Positions 23,094-32,737 of a DNA stretch of 41,578 bases are shown one piece after another. This stretch comes from an archaeon (GTDB lineage Archaea; Thermoproteota; Nitrososphaeria; Nitrososphaerales; Gagatemarchaeaceae). The stretch is taken from positions 1 to 41,578 of the forward strand of contig JAJYYP010000007.1 in NCBI GenBank assembly GCA_021800855.1, read 5' to 3'. The position numbers were made by a program, and so were the translations under genes. Position 1 is the stretch's first letter; every line of letters begins with the position of its first letter. Below the pieces are notes generated by a model. That model had not been told where the DNA came from. It made no database searches and saw only the letters and a program-made list of their open reading frames with translations.

Positions 23094-24586
23094 TGCCAGT
23101 GCTATCGATACTACTGTTTCTCCCCATAGCGGCGTCCGTCCCGGCCTACCTCATTCTCAGATGGCGCAAGTCGGCGGGGTTGTGGTTCACCCTCGCCGTG
23201 GCCCTGGCTGAGCTCGTCATCGCGCTGTACGTCTTCTACTTCGTCTATGCCAACTTTTCCGGCCTGGGCCACTCGGGACTCGGGGCGTATGCCTTGGCTG
23301 AGCAGTACAGCTGGGTGAGCGTGGCGTCCTTCGGGGTGAACTATCTGGTTGGTGTGGACGGGCTTAGCTCTCCTCTGGTGCTGGCGACCGCCCTACTGAC
23401 GGTCTTCGCGGTGATCGGATCGAGGAGGCTGATAGACCGGTCGGAGCCAGCATACTATTCGCTCATCCTCCTCTTCGAAGGGGCGATCATCGGCGTCTTC
23501 CTGTCCTTGAACCTCATACTGTTCTACTTCTTCTGGGACCTGGTCATGATTCCCATGTTCTTCCTGATCGGGATCTGGGGAGGAGACAGGCGCAAGTACG
23601 CAGCAATGAAATTCATGATATTCATCTTCACCGGGAGCATGATCCTCCTCCTAGCCCTGATGGCGGCTTACATGGGGGTCAGCCCTACGACCTTCGACAT
23701 CCCGAGCCTGGCGGGACGGATCCCTGCTTCCATCCAGTATCTGCCGCTGTTAGCGTCTTTCATCGGCTTCGGCATCAAGCTCCCTGTCTTCCCGCTCCAC
23801 AGCTGGCTTCCGGACGCCTACACCCAGGCGCCCGCCCCTGTCGCGGTGCTCCTCGCAGGGGTGCAGTCTGCCATGGGAGGGTACGGGATCATCAGGATCA
23901 GCATCGGGCTCTTCCCGCAGGCCGCTGAGCAGTGGGCTTGGGCATTCATGACAGTAGGGATAGTGACTATGTTCTACGGCGCAGCCGTCGCCATACTCTC
24001 CAAGAACCTGAGGTCGATGTTCGCCTACACGAGCATCGCGGGGATGGGCTTCGTCGTCCTTGGCTCCTTCGCGTCCGTCGCGTCGGGGAGCATCATAGGG
24101 ATGCAAGGGGCCATACTCGAGATGTTCGTGCACGCCTTTACAGCCGGGTCCCTCTTCATGCTCGCTGGCTACATACAGAAGGGGCTCGGCACCACGGACA
24201 TCTCTCTGATGAACGGCCTGCGGAGCGTGATCCCGCGGGCGGGGACGCTCCTGGTCTTTGCATGCGTAGCGGCTATGGCGCTCCCTCCCTTCGGGAGCTT
24301 CGTAGCCGAGGTTCTGGTGATTGTGGGTGGGATCCATGCCACCCCCTACGCCGCAGTCGCCATACTCGTCCCGGTGATTATAGGAGGGTACATGCTGTGG
24401 ATGATCAAGCGTGCCGTGCTGTCGCCGCCGACCCCGGGGGCTGCGGGGGGGGACATGCACGGGGTGGACGCGGCAGTCCTGGGCCTCTATTTCGTGCCGT
24501 TGATCATCATGCTGTTCTTCTCCATCCTCGTGCTGGGGCCCTCGGCCCCGGTCGTGCAGCACCTGCTCCAGCTGGTGAGCCACTAG
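23090..24586 (+). CDS. nuoM: Complex I subunit NuoM (second NuoM-type copy)
   Basis: 498 residues, about 13-14 hydrophobic segments. Starts at ATG 23090 overlapping the nuoL stop. Channel motifs: 'LILFYFFWDLVMIPMFFLIG', 'GFGIKLPVFPLHSWLPDAYTQA' with Lys, and 'RSMFAYTSIAGMGFVVLGS'. This is the copy in the standard L-M-N position. It is clearly diverged from the first NuoM-type gene, so the two did not arise by a recent tandem duplication. Confidence 0.95.
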   Translation: MMPVLSILLFLPIAASVPAYLILRWRKSAGLWFTLAVALAELVIALYVFYFVYANFSGLGHSGLGAYALAEQYSWVSVASFGVNYLVGVDGLSSPLVLATALLTVFAVIGSRRLIDRSEPAYYSLILLFEGAIIGVFLSLNLILFYFFWDLVMIPMFFLIGIWGGDRRKYAAMKFMIFIFTGSMILLLALMAAYMGVSPTTFDIPSLAGRIPASIQYLPLLASFIGFGIKLPVFPLHSWLPDAYTQAPAPVAVLLAGVQSAMGGYGIIRISIGLFPQAAEQWAWAFMTVGIVTMFYGAAVAILSKNLRSMFAYTSIAGMGFVVLGSFASVASGSIIGMQGAILEMFVHAFTAGSLFMLAGYIQKGLGTTDISLMNGLRSVIPRAGTLLVFACVAAMALPPFGSFVAEVLVIVGGIHATPYAAVAILVPVIIGGYMLWMIKRAVLSPPTPGAAGGDMHGVDAAVLGLYFVPLIIMLFFSILVLGPSAPVVQHLLQLVSH

Positions 24587-24587
24587 G

Positions 24588-26060
24588 ATGGAGTTCATAC
24601 TAGCAGCCGTCGTCGCGCTGAGCGCGGCCGCCCTGGGTTCCCCCCTCCTGCAGGCGGCGGGGCGCAGGCTCAAGGCGAGCGCCTACGCGTCCATAGCAGC
24701 CCTGGTGGTCGCCATAGCGATGGTGGCCGCGAACACTGCGTACGGAGGGAGCGTCTCCTACTTCGGCCGCCTGCTCGTCTCGGACGTCCTGGGGGACCTG
24801 TTCGCCCTCGTCGTCCTCTCGGTGTCGCTCGCTGTGGCAGTCGTCTCGGTGTACTCTTCCCACAGTTCCCAGAACATGCCGTCCTACTATTCGCTCCTGT
24901 TGTTCTCCGCGCTGGGGATGCTGCTACTCTCTTACTCCGCCGACCTGCTCATGCTGTTCGTCGCCTGGGAGCTGATGAGCCTGCCCACCTACGTCCTGGC
25001 GGGCTTTGACAAGAAGAGGGCGGAATCCAACGAGGCAGCAGCGAAGTACGCCATCCTCGGCGCCCTGTCGTCGGCCATTATCCTCTACGCGATTAGCCTG
25101 ACCTATGGCGTGACCGGCACCACCCAGATTTCAGGGGTCGTGGCCAAGATGGCTTCCGAGCCCTTCAACCCGCTCTTCAGCGTCGCCATCCTCCTCTTCA
25201 TCGTAGGGTTTGGGTTCAAGATGTCGATAGTCCCGTTCCACATGTGGGTCCCAGACGCCTACGAGGGGGCTCCCCCGGCAGTCGCCACGCTGTTCGCGAC
25301 GGCGACCAAGAAGGCGGGGTTCGTGGCAGCCATCAGGGTGGTTCTGGCGATAGCTACGGTCTACGCCCTGGCGCCTAACTCGGTCTTCACGTTGGCCAAC
25401 GTCTTTGCGGTTCTCGCCGTCGTCACCATGACCCTAGGGAACGTCGCCGCACTGACGCAGAAGAGCATGACCAGGCTCCTCGCCTACTCAAGCATCGCCC
25501 AGGCTGGATACATCCTCGTGGGCTTCGCCATCTTCGCCTACAGCCAGCAGACGGGCCTGTACACCTACAACGCAGTGCTCGGGATGACCGGTTCCCTGTT
25601 CCACATAGTCAACCACGCGATAATGAAGGGGGCCGCCTTCCTTGCGGCGACGCTGGTGCTCATCCAGCTGAAGAGGAGCGACCTAGACATCTACAACGGC
25701 CTTGCGAAGAGGATGCCCATCACGGCGTTCACCCTCGCCATCTCCTTCCTCGCTCTCGGGGGGATTCCCCCGCTGAACGGCTTCTGGAGCAAGCTCCTCT
25801 TGTTCCTGTCCGTCATCAACACCCCGCTCGCCTGGGTCGCAGTCGCTGCGATACTAAACAGCGCATTCAGCCTCGGCTACTACTTCTGGGTCATCAAGAG
25901 GATGTACCTAGACCAGGGCGAGAGCACGGAGAGGGTGAACGAGCCCTTCGGCTTCGTCGTCATCTTCGCTGTGCTGGTCGGGCTGATGATTGGAATAGGC
26001 CTCTTCCCCCAGCAGTTCATCGCCTTCGCACACGCAGCGGCCTCAAGTCTATTCACGTAG
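24588..26060 (+). CDS. nuoN: Complex I subunit NuoN
   Basis: 490 residues, about 14 hydrophobic segments, one base after the nuoM stop. Motifs: 'LLMLFVAWELMSLPTYVLAG' with the channel Glu, 'GFGFKMSIVPFHMWVPDAYEGA' with Lys, and 'TRLLAYSSIAQAGYILVG'. Last gene of the complex I operon. About 115 bases lie between its stop and the atpK start. Confidence 0.95.
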   Translation: MEFILAAVVALSAAALGSPLLQAAGRRLKASAYASIAALVVAIAMVAANTAYGGSVSYFGRLLVSDVLGDLFALVVLSVSLAVAVVSVYSSHSSQNMPSYYSLLLFSALGMLLLSYSADLLMLFVAWELMSLPTYVLAGFDKKRAESNEAAAKYAILGALSSAIILYAISLTYGVTGTTQISGVVAKMASEPFNPLFSVAILLFIVGFGFKMSIVPFHMWVPDAYEGAPPAVATLFATATKKAGFVAAIRVVLAIATVYALAPNSVFTLANVFAVLAVVTMTLGNVAALTQKSMTRLLAYSSIAQAGYILVGFAIFAYSQQTGLYTYNAVLGMTGSLFHIVNHAIMKGAAFLAATLVLIQLKRSDLDIYNGLAKRMPITAFTLAISFLALGGIPPLNGFWSKLLLFLSVINTPLAWVAVAAILNSAFSLGYYFWVIKRMYLDQGESTERVNEPFGFVVIFAVLVGLMIGIGLFPQQFIAFAHAAASSLFT

Positions 26061-26130
26061 CAGAGGGAGCGTCTTCGGTGTGGGGACCAGGTGGTCTTTG
26101 GCCGTCTCTGACCCGGAGGACATCAGATAT

Positions 26131-26140
26131 GCATAAATAC
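26131..26140 (+). promoter_or_regulatory. TATA-like box of the ATP synthase operon
   Basis: GCATAAATAC sits 36 bp before ATG 26176, giving a short leader. It argues for ATG 26176 as the atpK start, because GTG 26146 would lie inside the promoter. Confidence 0.6.
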
Positions 26141-26175
26141 GGTTCGTGAAGGGAACCGAAAACCAGAATCAAGAC

Positions 26176-26400
26176 ATGGCAGTAGTCAGCCCGGAGCTCG
26201 CAATCGCAGCTGCCATAGTTATGGCCGGAGGGCTCATCGGGACGGGACTCGCCCAGCAGGGGATCGGGGCCGCGGGGATGGGTATCATCGCCGAAAAGCC
26301 AGAAAAGTTCGGGCAGGTCCTCTTCTTCTTCGTGATCCCTGAGACGCTGTGGATTATCGGGTTCGTCCTCGGGATCATCCTGCTGCTCAACATCCTATAG
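26176..26400 (+). CDS. atpK: A-type ATP synthase subunit K (proteolipid c ring)
   Basis: 74 residues from ATG 26176. Two membrane helices: 'LAIAAAIVMAGGLIGTGLAQQGIG' and 'VLFFFVIPETLWIIGFVLGIILLL'. Glu56 in 'VIPETLWI' is the ion-binding carboxylate; the polar loop 'AEKPEKFG' joins the helices. It is a single hairpin, not a duplicated proteolipid. Whether H+ or Na+ is carried cannot be settled from the motif. First gene of the operon K-E-C-F-A-B-D-X-H-I. Confidence 0.95.
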   Translation: MAVVSPELAIAAAIVMAGGLIGTGLAQQGIGAAGMGIIAEKPEKFGQVLFFFVIPETLWIIGFVLGIILLLNIL

Positions 26401-26409
26401 GCGACTGGG

Positions 26410-26967
26410 TTGGCCGCCGAAGCGCTGCTCGGTGAGGTCGAGGAGAAGTGCAGGATGACAATCAAAGCGCTGGAGTCGGAGTACCTGGCTAAGAAGGAAG
26501 AAGTCGCCAGGAGGGCTGCGGAGCAGAAGTCCTACATCCAGGAGACAGGGAGGAAGGAGGCCGAGGCGGCCGCGCAGAGAGAGAAAGCCAGGATTGAAGG
26601 CGCGGCAAAGCTCCAGGCCAAGAAGATGATCTTCGAAGCGACGGAGAAGGGGCTCGAGTCCAACCTCGCCGCCCTCAGGCAGGTCCTCGCGGACTACGCG
26701 GAATCGAAAGACTACCAGAACATGCTCGCGAAGATGGCGTCCTACGCGGAGAAAAAGCTCGGCGCCCCGATAGGCGTAGAGTGCCGCCCCTCCGACGCGG
26801 CCGCCCTGAAGAAGCTGGGCGCGAAGGTGACCTCCTCTGACCTCTCTTCAATCGGTGGATTCAGGGCGGCGAGCAAGGACGGTAACCTCGCACTCGACTT
26901 GACCTTCGAGGAGCTCCTCCGGACCCACGATGAGGACGTGCGCGCGGCCATCCTGGGGACTGAGTAA
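26410..26967 (+). CDS. atpE: A-type ATP synthase subunit E
   Basis: 185 residues from TTG 26410. The N-terminal two thirds is a long coiled coil rich in A/E/K/R ('EYLAKKEEVARRAAEQKSY', 'EAEAAAQREKARIEGAAKLQ'), followed by a C-terminal globular domain ending 'GNLALDLTFEELLRTHDEDVRAAIL'. Subunit E pairs with the H/G subunit to make the peripheral stalk. Nine bases after atpK. Confidence 0.92.
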   Translation: MAAEALLGEVEEKCRMTIKALESEYLAKKEEVARRAAEQKSYIQETGRKEAEAAAQREKARIEGAAKLQAKKMIFEATEKGLESNLAALRQVLADYAESKDYQNMLAKMASYAEKKLGAPIGVECRPSDAAALKKLGAKVTSSDLSSIGGFRAASKDGNLALDLTFEELLRTHDEDVRAAILGTE

Positions 26968-26973
26968 CGCACC

Positions 26974-28038
26974 TTGCAGTCCTCGTACGGCGCGAGCTTC
27001 GGCACGGTGAAAGTGCTCTCCCTCGGCCTCCTGACCAAAGCGCAGCTCGAAGATCTGGCCAGGGCAAAGGACGTCGACGAGATAGCCCAGAGGCTGGAGT
27101 CGACTTGGTACGGCCCCGACATCGAGGCGGCGCAGGCCGCCTACAAGGCCCCGGAGTCGATAGAGATAGCCGTCAACAAGCACCTGGTCTACGTGAACAG
27201 GGCGGCCCTCCAGGCCGCGCCGGTCTTCGGAAAGAACGCCCTGACGGCCTATCTTGCCAAGTGGGACATAGAGAACATCGAGCTGATAATAGCGGCGAAG
27301 AGCCTGGGGCGGACGCTCGAGCAGACCGAGGCCTTCCTGGTCTCATCGCGAAACGTCCCGGTTGGCATCTCGACCAGCACCATACCTCTGAGCGAGCTCC
27401 ACTCTCTCCTGCAGCAGCCCGACGTCGAAGCAGTGATTAACTCTCTCCTGAAGTACGGATACGGCGCCGTCCTCCTGCAGCAGCTCGGAGAGTTCCGAAA
27501 GTCGGGGGACCTCGGCGTATTCACTGTCGTGCTTCAGAATCTTTACTACTCTAGGCTGTTCCAGGAGCTCAGGTTCCTCCAGGGGGACGAGGGCGTCCTC
27601 AGGGAGTACATGCGGACGGAAGTGACGAAGAGGAACGTACTCGCCCTCCTGAGGGCGAAGGAAGCAGGGATCAGCAGAGAGGTCTTCTCCAAGCATGTCA
27701 TCGAGGGAGGACTGCTCTCCGCAGCCGGGGTGCTTGACGCTTACTCCTCCCCCGAACCTACCGAGATTGCGAAGAGGCTTGAGCCGTGGTTGGACATCGG
27801 TGAGCCACTCGAAAGGTACGCACAGGACCACGACCTTACGGCGTTCGAGGTGGCATTGGACCACCTGATGGTAAGGAGGTACATCCCCAAGTTCAAGAGC
27901 CTCGCGATATCACTCACCTCAGTCTTCGCCTTCGTGCTCCAGGCTGAGTTCGAAAGGTCGAACATCAGGAGGATAACCTACGCCAAGCAGTACGGCATGA
28001 CCGAAGAATACATAAAGTCAACAATTCTCTCCGGGTGA
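26974..28038 (+). CDS. atpC: A-type ATP synthase subunit C
   Basis: 354 residues from TTG 26974. All-helical central-stalk cap (V-type subunit d homologue) with three related repeats. Typical stretches are 'LTAYLAKWDIENIELIIAAKSLG' region, 'ELRFLQGDEGVLREYMRTEV' and the terminal 'FAFVLQAEFERSNIRRITYA'. It couples the rotor to the c ring. Overlaps atpF by 4 bases (GTGA). Confidence 0.92.
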   Translation: MQSSYGASFGTVKVLSLGLLTKAQLEDLARAKDVDEIAQRLESTWYGPDIEAAQAAYKAPESIEIAVNKHLVYVNRAALQAAPVFGKNALTAYLAKWDIENIELIIAAKSLGRTLEQTEAFLVSSRNVPVGISTSTIPLSELHSLLQQPDVEAVINSLLKYGYGAVLLQQLGEFRKSGDLGVFTVVLQNLYYSRLFQELRFLQGDEGVLREYMRTEVTKRNVLALLRAKEAGISREVFSKHVIEGGLLSAAGVLDAYSSPEPTEIAKRLEPWLDIGEPLERYAQDHDLTAFEVALDHLMVRRYIPKFKSLAISLTSVFAFVLQAEFERSNIRRITYAKQYGMTEEYIKSTILSG

Positions 28039-28391
28039 AGAATTTGAGTGGAAAGCAAACTGCCCAGCCTGGCAAGATAGCCGTGGTAGGGGACCGGGAA
28101 CTTGTCCTCGGCTACCGCATACTCGGGGTGGAAGACGCCTTCGTAGCTACCAAAGAGGACGCCCAGAAGATCCTCATGGACCTTTTCAACTCCAACGGCT
28201 ACGGCCTCATTGTGGCCGGGGACGAAGTCAGGAAGGCACTCTCCCCTGCGGCCAGGGAGAAGCTCGACTCGTCGATAATACCCCTCGTCGTCTTCATGCC
28301 GCCGGTCGGATCCGCAGCACCCCAGGAGGAGTCCCTCTTTAAGCTGGCCAGGCGCGTGCTGGGGGTGGACATCAGAGGGAGCGCGCAATGA
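28035..28391 (+). CDS. atpF: A-type ATP synthase subunit F
   Basis: 118 residues from GTG 28035. Small Rossmann-like central-stalk subunit: 'KIAVVGDRELVLGYRILGVED', 'YGLIVAGDEVRKAL' and 'SSIIPLVVFMPPVGS'. The first 12 residues are extra to the fold. Overlaps atpC upstream and atpA downstream by 4 bases each, pointing to coupled translation. Confidence 0.93.
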   Translation: MKNLSGKQTAQPGKIAVVGDRELVLGYRILGVEDAFVATKEDAQKILMDLFNSNGYGLIVAGDEVRKALSPAAREKLDSSIIPLVVFMPPVGSAAPQEESLFKLARRVLGVDIRGSAQ

Positions 28392-30154
28392 AGAACGGAA
28401 CCATCAACAGGGTCACGGGGCCTGTGGTTACGGCGGAGGGGCTGGAAGGCGCAAAGATGTTCGACGTGGTCCGGGTCGGCGAGCTCGGGCTCGTCGGCGA
28501 GGTCATCAAACTCAAGGGCACGACTGCCATACTCCAGATTTACGAGGACACCACAGGGGTGAGGCCAGGCGACAAGGTGGTCAACACGGGGCAGGCGCTC
28601 TCCGTGGAACTCGGCCCCGGCCTACTCACCTCGATCTACGACGGCATCCAAAGGCCGCTCAACGTCCTCAGGGAGCAGAGCGGGGACTTCATCAGCAGGG
28701 GGCTCGTCATACCCGCCCTGGACGAGAAGAAGAAGTGGGAGTTCGTCCCCTCGAAGAAGAAGGGTGACAAGGTCACCCAGGGCGAGGTAATCGGAACCGT
28801 CCAGGAGACGCAGCTCATCTCCCACAAGATAATGGTGCCGCCGGGGGTCTCCGGCGAGCTCAAAGAGATCAAAGAAGGTAAGTTCACCATCAGAGAGGTG
28901 GTCGCCAGGGTCGCTACGTCCGCCGGAGACGTAGACGTCTTCCTCGCCACCAAATGGAAGGTCAGGACCCCGCGGCCGATAGCGAGGAAGCTCCCTCCAG
29001 ACACCCCTCTCCTCACCGGACAGAGGGTCTTTGACACCTTCTTCCCGGTAGCAAAAGGAGGGACCGCTGCCATCCCCGGCCCCTTCGGGAGCGGCAAGAC
29101 CGTTTCTCAACAGCAGCTCGCGAAGTGGAGCGACAGCAGAATAATCATCTACGTGGGCTGCGGAGAGCGGGGGAACGAGATGACCGAGGTCCTGGCGACA
29201 TTCCCTGAACTCGAGGACCCAAGGTCCAAGAGGCCCCTCATGGAGAGGACGATCCTCGTAGCTAACACATCTAACATGCCTGTCGCAGCCAGGGAAGCGA
29301 GCATCTACACCGGGATAACGCTGGCGGAGTACTACAGGGACATGGGGTACGACGTCGCCCTCATGGCCGACAGCACGTCAAGGTGGGCCGAGGCCCTCAG
29401 GGAGATTTCAGGGAGGCTCGAAGAGATGCCAGGAGAAGAGGGGTATCCGGCGTACCTCGGCAGCAGGCTAGCTGAGTTCTATGAGCGTTCAGGCAAGGTC
29501 ATAGCGCTGGGGCCCGACGGCAGGGTCGGATCGGTCACAGTGGTGGGTGCAGTCTCCCCGCCCGGTGGGGACTTCTCCGAGCCTGTCTCACAAAACACGC
29601 TCAGGGTGACGAGGGTCTTCTGGGCTCTCGACGCAAGCCTTGCCTCGAGGAGGCACTTCCCGTCCATCAACTGGCTGACAAGCTACTCTCTCTACTCCGA
29701 CGACCTGAAGGGTTGGTACCAGGAGAACGTGGCGAAGGAGTGGCCGGAGATGCGCGCCGAGGCGCTGGGCATCCTCCAGAAAGAGGCAGAACTTAACGAC
29801 ATCGTCCAGCTCGTGGGCTATGACGCCCTCCCTGAGTCAGAGAAGGGGGCCATGGACGTCGCGAAGAGCATCCGCGAAGACTACCTGCAGCAGAGCGCTT
29901 ATGACGCGGTCGACACGTACACCTCCGTGAAGAAGCAGTACCTGATGTTGAACACCATCCTCACCTTCGGAAGGAAGGAGGCGGACGCCATCAAGGCCGG
30001 CGCCCAAGCGTCACAGGTGTCTTCTCTCCCCGTCAAGGTAAAGATTGGGAGAATAAAGTGGACCCCTGAGGACCAGGTGGACGACTTCGTCAAAGGGGTG
30101 ATGGCCGAGATGGAACAGCAGTTCGGCACCCTGATCCAGGAGGTCAAGGTCTGA
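28388..30154 (+). CDS. atpA: A-type ATP synthase catalytic subunit A
   Basis: 588 residues. The Walker A loop 'GPFGSGKT' is at about residues 231-238; Walker B is in '[19 protein letters not shown]'. The A-type specific non-homologous insert lies in '[17 protein letters not shown]' to '[20 protein letters not shown]'. '[21 protein letters not shown]' is typical. In several archaea this gene holds an intein in the P-loop; here the loop is uninterrupted. Start ATG overlaps the atpF stop. Confidence 0.97.
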   Translation: MKNGTINRVTGPVVTAEGLEGAKMFDVVRVGELGLVGEVIKLKGTTAILQIYEDTTGVRPGDKVVNTGQALSVELGPGLLTSIYDGIQRPLNVLREQSGDFISRGLVIPALDEKKKWEFVPSKKKGDKVTQGEVIGTVQETQLISHKIMVPPGVSGELKEIKEGKFTIREVVARVATSAGDVDVFLATKWKVRTPRPIARKLPPDTPLLTGQRVFDTFFPVAKGGTAAIPGPFGSGKTVSQQQLAKWSDSRIIIYVGCGERGNEMTEVLATFPELEDPRSKRPLMERTILVANTSNMPVAAREASIYTGITLAEYYRDMGYDVALMADSTSRWAEALREISGRLEEMPGEEGYPAYLGSRLAEFYERSGKVIALGPDGRVGSVTVVGAVSPPGGDFSEPVSQNTLRVTRVFWALDASLASRRHFPSINWLTSYSLYSDDLKGWYQENVAKEWPEMRAEALGILQKEAELNDIVQLVGYDALPESEKGAMDVAKSIREDYLQQSAYDAVDTYTSVKKQYLMLNTILTFGRKEADAIKAGAQASQVSSLPVKVKIGRIKWTPEDQVDDFVKGVMAEMEQQFGTLIQEVKV

Positions 30155-30155
30155 G

Positions 30156-31544
30156 GTGACCGACCTGGTCTCATACAAGACTGTCTCACAGGTTGCAGGC
30201 CCGCTGCTCTTCGTGGAGAAGGTAGAGCACGCGGCGTACGGCGAGATGGTGGAGGTGACCAACGCCCTCGGGGAGAGAGTCCGCGGACAGGTCCTCGACG
30301 CTGGCGCGGGCCTGGCCGTCGTCCAGGTCTTCGGCTCGACCCTCGGGCTGAGCACCACGGGCACTTCGGTCAGGTTTCTCGGCGAGACAGCAAGGATTTC
30401 TGTTTCAGACGAGATGCTCGGAAGGGTATTCTCCGGCCTCGGGAACCCGCGCGACTCTGGTCCAGCCATCGTCTCGAAGACCAAGGTGGAGATTGTCGGC
30501 TCTGCCATGAACCCCTACAGCAGGGAAGAGCCCTCGGAGTTCATCCAGACTGGGATTTCCACCATAGACGGCATGAACACGCTCGTCCGGGGGCAGAAGC
30601 TGCCGCTCTTCTCTGCCGCAGGCCTCCCGCACAACCTGCTGGCGGCTCAGATCGCGAGGCAGGCCAAGGTCCTCAACTCCTCGGAGAACTTCTCCGTGGT
30701 CTTCGCGGCGATGGGCATCACCAGCGAGGAGGCGAACTTCTTCATCAGGCAGTTCGAAGAAACCGGAGCCCTGGAGAGGACCGTCCTGTTCCTCAACCTC
30801 TCTTCTGACCCCTCGATGGAGCGGATCCTCACGCCGAGGCTCGCGCTCACGACGGCTGAATATCTGGCCTACGAGAGGGAGAGCCACGTCCTGGTCATTC
30901 TCACAGACATGACCAACTACTGCGAGTCGCTCAGGGAGATCGCCGCGGCTCGGAGTGAGGTCCCCGGCAGACGAGGCTACCCGGGTTACACCTATACGGA
31001 CCTAGCGACACTCTACGAGAGAGCGGGCAAGATAAAGGGGCGCAAGGGTTCAATCACGCAGATTCCTATCCTCACCATGCCCGCGGACGACAAGACTCAC
31101 CCGATCCCCGACCTCACAGGGTACATCACCGAGGGGCAGATTTACGTCAGCAGGGACCTTGACAGGTCTGGGGTCTACCCGCCCATCGACGTCCTCGAGT
31201 CGCTCTCCAGGCTGATGAACCAGGGGATTGGCCCCAACAGGACGAGGGAGGATCACAGGGGGATGGCGGACCAGCTCTACGCTTCATACGCCCAGGGGAA
31301 GGACGTGCGCGCTCTCTCGGCCATCGTCGGCGAGGAGGCTCTCAGCGAGACGGACAGGAAGTTCCTGAAGGTCGCTGAGCGGTTCGAGCAGATGTTCGTC
31401 AAGCAGGGCGTATACGAGGACAGGAGCATCGAACAGACCCTCGACATCGGTTGGCAGGTCATCGAACCCCTCTCTGACACGGATATCAAGAGGATAAAGC
31501 CAGAGCTCGTCGAAAAGTATCGGAAGAGAACTACGGCCCAATAG
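30156..31544 (+). CDS. atpB: A-type ATP synthase subunit B
   Basis: 462 residues from GTG 30156. Non-catalytic partner of subunit A. The P-loop position is replaced ('[19 protein letters not shown]'), as expected for B subunits. '[21 protein letters not shown]', '[18 protein letters not shown]' and '[22 protein letters not shown]' are the family motifs. One base after atpA. Confidence 0.97.
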   Translation: MTDLVSYKTVSQVAGPLLFVEKVEHAAYGEMVEVTNALGERVRGQVLDAGAGLAVVQVFGSTLGLSTTGTSVRFLGETARISVSDEMLGRVFSGLGNPRDSGPAIVSKTKVEIVGSAMNPYSREEPSEFIQTGISTIDGMNTLVRGQKLPLFSAAGLPHNLLAAQIARQAKVLNSSENFSVVFAAMGITSEEANFFIRQFEETGALERTVLFLNLSSDPSMERILTPRLALTTAEYLAYERESHVLVILTDMTNYCESLREIAAARSEVPGRRGYPGYTYTDLATLYERAGKIKGRKGSITQIPILTMPADDKTHPIPDLTGYITEGQIYVSRDLDRSGVYPPIDVLESLSRLMNQGIGPNRTREDHRGMADQLYASYAQGKDVRALSAIVGEEALSETDRKFLKVAERFEQMFVKQGVYEDRSIEQTLDIGWQVIEPLSDTDIKRIKPELVEKYRKRTTAQ

Positions 31545-31553
31545 GGCTGGTGT

Positions 31554-32210
31554 ATGGGAACGATGCCCGTCGCGATCAACATCAAGCCGACGAGGATGGA
31601 GTACCTCCGGACGATGCGGAGGATTGCCGTCTCCCGCAAGGGGCTGAAGCTTCTCAAGCTCAAGAGGTCCGCCCTGATACTCGAGTTCTTCAACCTGAGC
31701 AAGACGTTGGCGGACATGAGGAGCGGCCTGCAGGCCAAGCTGCTCAAGGGATACGAAGGAATCCACGCGACTGAGATGTTCGTAGGCCCGCTCAGACTCG
31801 AGTACGAGTCCATGCGGATCCCGCGGATTCACGAGTTGACCCTCAAGAGCAAGAACGTGATGGGCGTCAGGATCCCAGAGATCACCTCGCAGGTCTCGGG
31901 GAGCGCCGGCCAGGAATATCTCCTAGAGATCCCAGCGGCGGTGAGCCAGGCGATAAAATCTTTCGAGAGCCTCCACCAGATGGTCCTGGATGTGGCGGAG
32001 AAGGAGACCGCCCTGAGGAAGCTCCTGATGGAGATAGAGAAGGTCAAGAGGAGGTCGAACGCCATAGAGAACGTCCTCATCCCACGGCTCCAGGCCAACG
32101 CGCGGTACATCAAGTTCAGGTTCGACGAGATGGAGAGGGAAAGTTTCACAAAGCTCAAGACTGTGAAGAGGAAACTCGCAGAGAGGGAAGAGGAGGAAGC
32201 AAGCGCATGA
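31554..32210 (+). CDS. atpD: A-type ATP synthase subunit D
   Basis: 218 residues from ATG 31554 or 215 from ATG 31563. Central rotor shaft: long N- and C-terminal helices forming an antiparallel coiled coil, with 'INIKPTRMEYLRTMRRI...GLKLLKLKRSALILEF' at the N-terminus and 'KVKRRSNAIENVLIPRL' to 'RFDEMERESFTKLKTVKRK' at the C-terminus, both family hallmarks. Nine bases after atpB; overlaps the next gene as ATGA. Confidence 0.95.
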   Translation: MGTMPVAINIKPTRMEYLRTMRRIAVSRKGLKLLKLKRSALILEFFNLSKTLADMRSGLQAKLLKGYEGIHATEMFVGPLRLEYESMRIPRIHELTLKSKNVMGVRIPEITSQVSGSAGQEYLLEIPAAVSQAIKSFESLHQMVLDVAEKETALRKLLMEIEKVKRRSNAIENVLIPRLQANARYIKFRFDEMERESFTKLKTVKRKLAEREEEEASA

Positions 32211-32401
32211 GTGAAGAACCCAAGAAGCCAAGACGGCTCTTGGGCATCCCGCCCTTCTACTGGGCCGCTCCGCCGAGGCCCCGTCGAAGAGGATTCTCCA
32301 ACGGGCAGCAGAAGCGCTTCTACCTCGTCATGACAGCGCTCAAGGTCGCGAAGGTCGTGGCTATCGCTGCCGTCGCTCTGATGATAATAGGGGTGCTCTA
32401 G
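32207..32401 (+). CDS. Small single-helix protein inside the ATP synthase operon
   Basis: 64 residues, not recognised. Basic and proline-rich N-terminal half ('EEPKKPRRLLGIPPFYWAAPPRPRRRGFSNGQ') and one C-terminal hydrophobic helix 'MTALKVAKVVAIAAVALMIIGVL'. That predicts a tail-anchored protein with the basic part in the cytoplasm. It overlaps atpD by 4 bases and is followed at once by the H/G stalk gene, so it should be made together with the ATP synthase. It may be an accessory or assembly subunit; this is inference from context only. Confidence 0.7.
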   Translation: MSEEPKKPRRLLGIPPFYWAAPPRPRRRGFSNGQQKRFYLVMTALKVAKVVAIAAVALMIIGVL

Positions 32402-32426
32402 GACGTCCACAAACTACACGGACCTA

Positions 32427-32735
32427 TTGAAGAAGATCAAAGAGGCCGAGGAGGCGAGCAACCGTGAGATAGCCGAGAAGAGTAAGGCTTTGGAGGCGGA
32501 GCTCCTCAAACTCGAGAGGGAGACGGACAAGGCCATCGCAGACGCCAAAGTCGCTGCTGACGCCTACGTCGCAGCCGAGACAGAAAAAGCCAGGCGCGCA
32601 GCCCAGGACAGGGCTGGCGCCATCCTCACGGCCACCAGGAGGGAAGCCGACGCCCTCTCGGCGAAGTTGCTGAGCGAGAAGCGGCTCCGAGAGATTGTCG
32701 ACGAAGTGCTGTTCTCAGATTTCAAGGGCGAATAG
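32427..32735 (+). CDS. A-type ATP synthase subunit H/G (peripheral stalk)
   Basis: 102 residues from TTG 32427. Almost entirely coiled coil ('KEAEEASNREIAEKSKALEA', 'RRAAQDRAGAILTATRREAD'), as in AhaH/V-type G, ending 'RLREIVDEVLFSDFKGE'. It should pair with AtpE to form the stalk. The frame is open upstream ('TSTNYTDL', natural-looking N-terminus) but no ATG, GTG or TTG lies there, so the start may be non-standard or 32427. It follows the 64-residue gene closely. Confidence 0.88.
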   Translation: MKKIKEAEEASNREIAEKSKALEAELLKLERETDKAIADAKVAADAYVAAETEKARRAAQDRAGAILTATRREADALSAKLLSEKRLREIVDEVLFSDFKGE

Positions 32736-32737
32736 AT

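Noticed and set aside
28388-30154. Possible intein in the ATP synthase A subunit, a common archaeal intein site
   Set aside because: The P-loop and flanks are continuous and the length (588) is normal.
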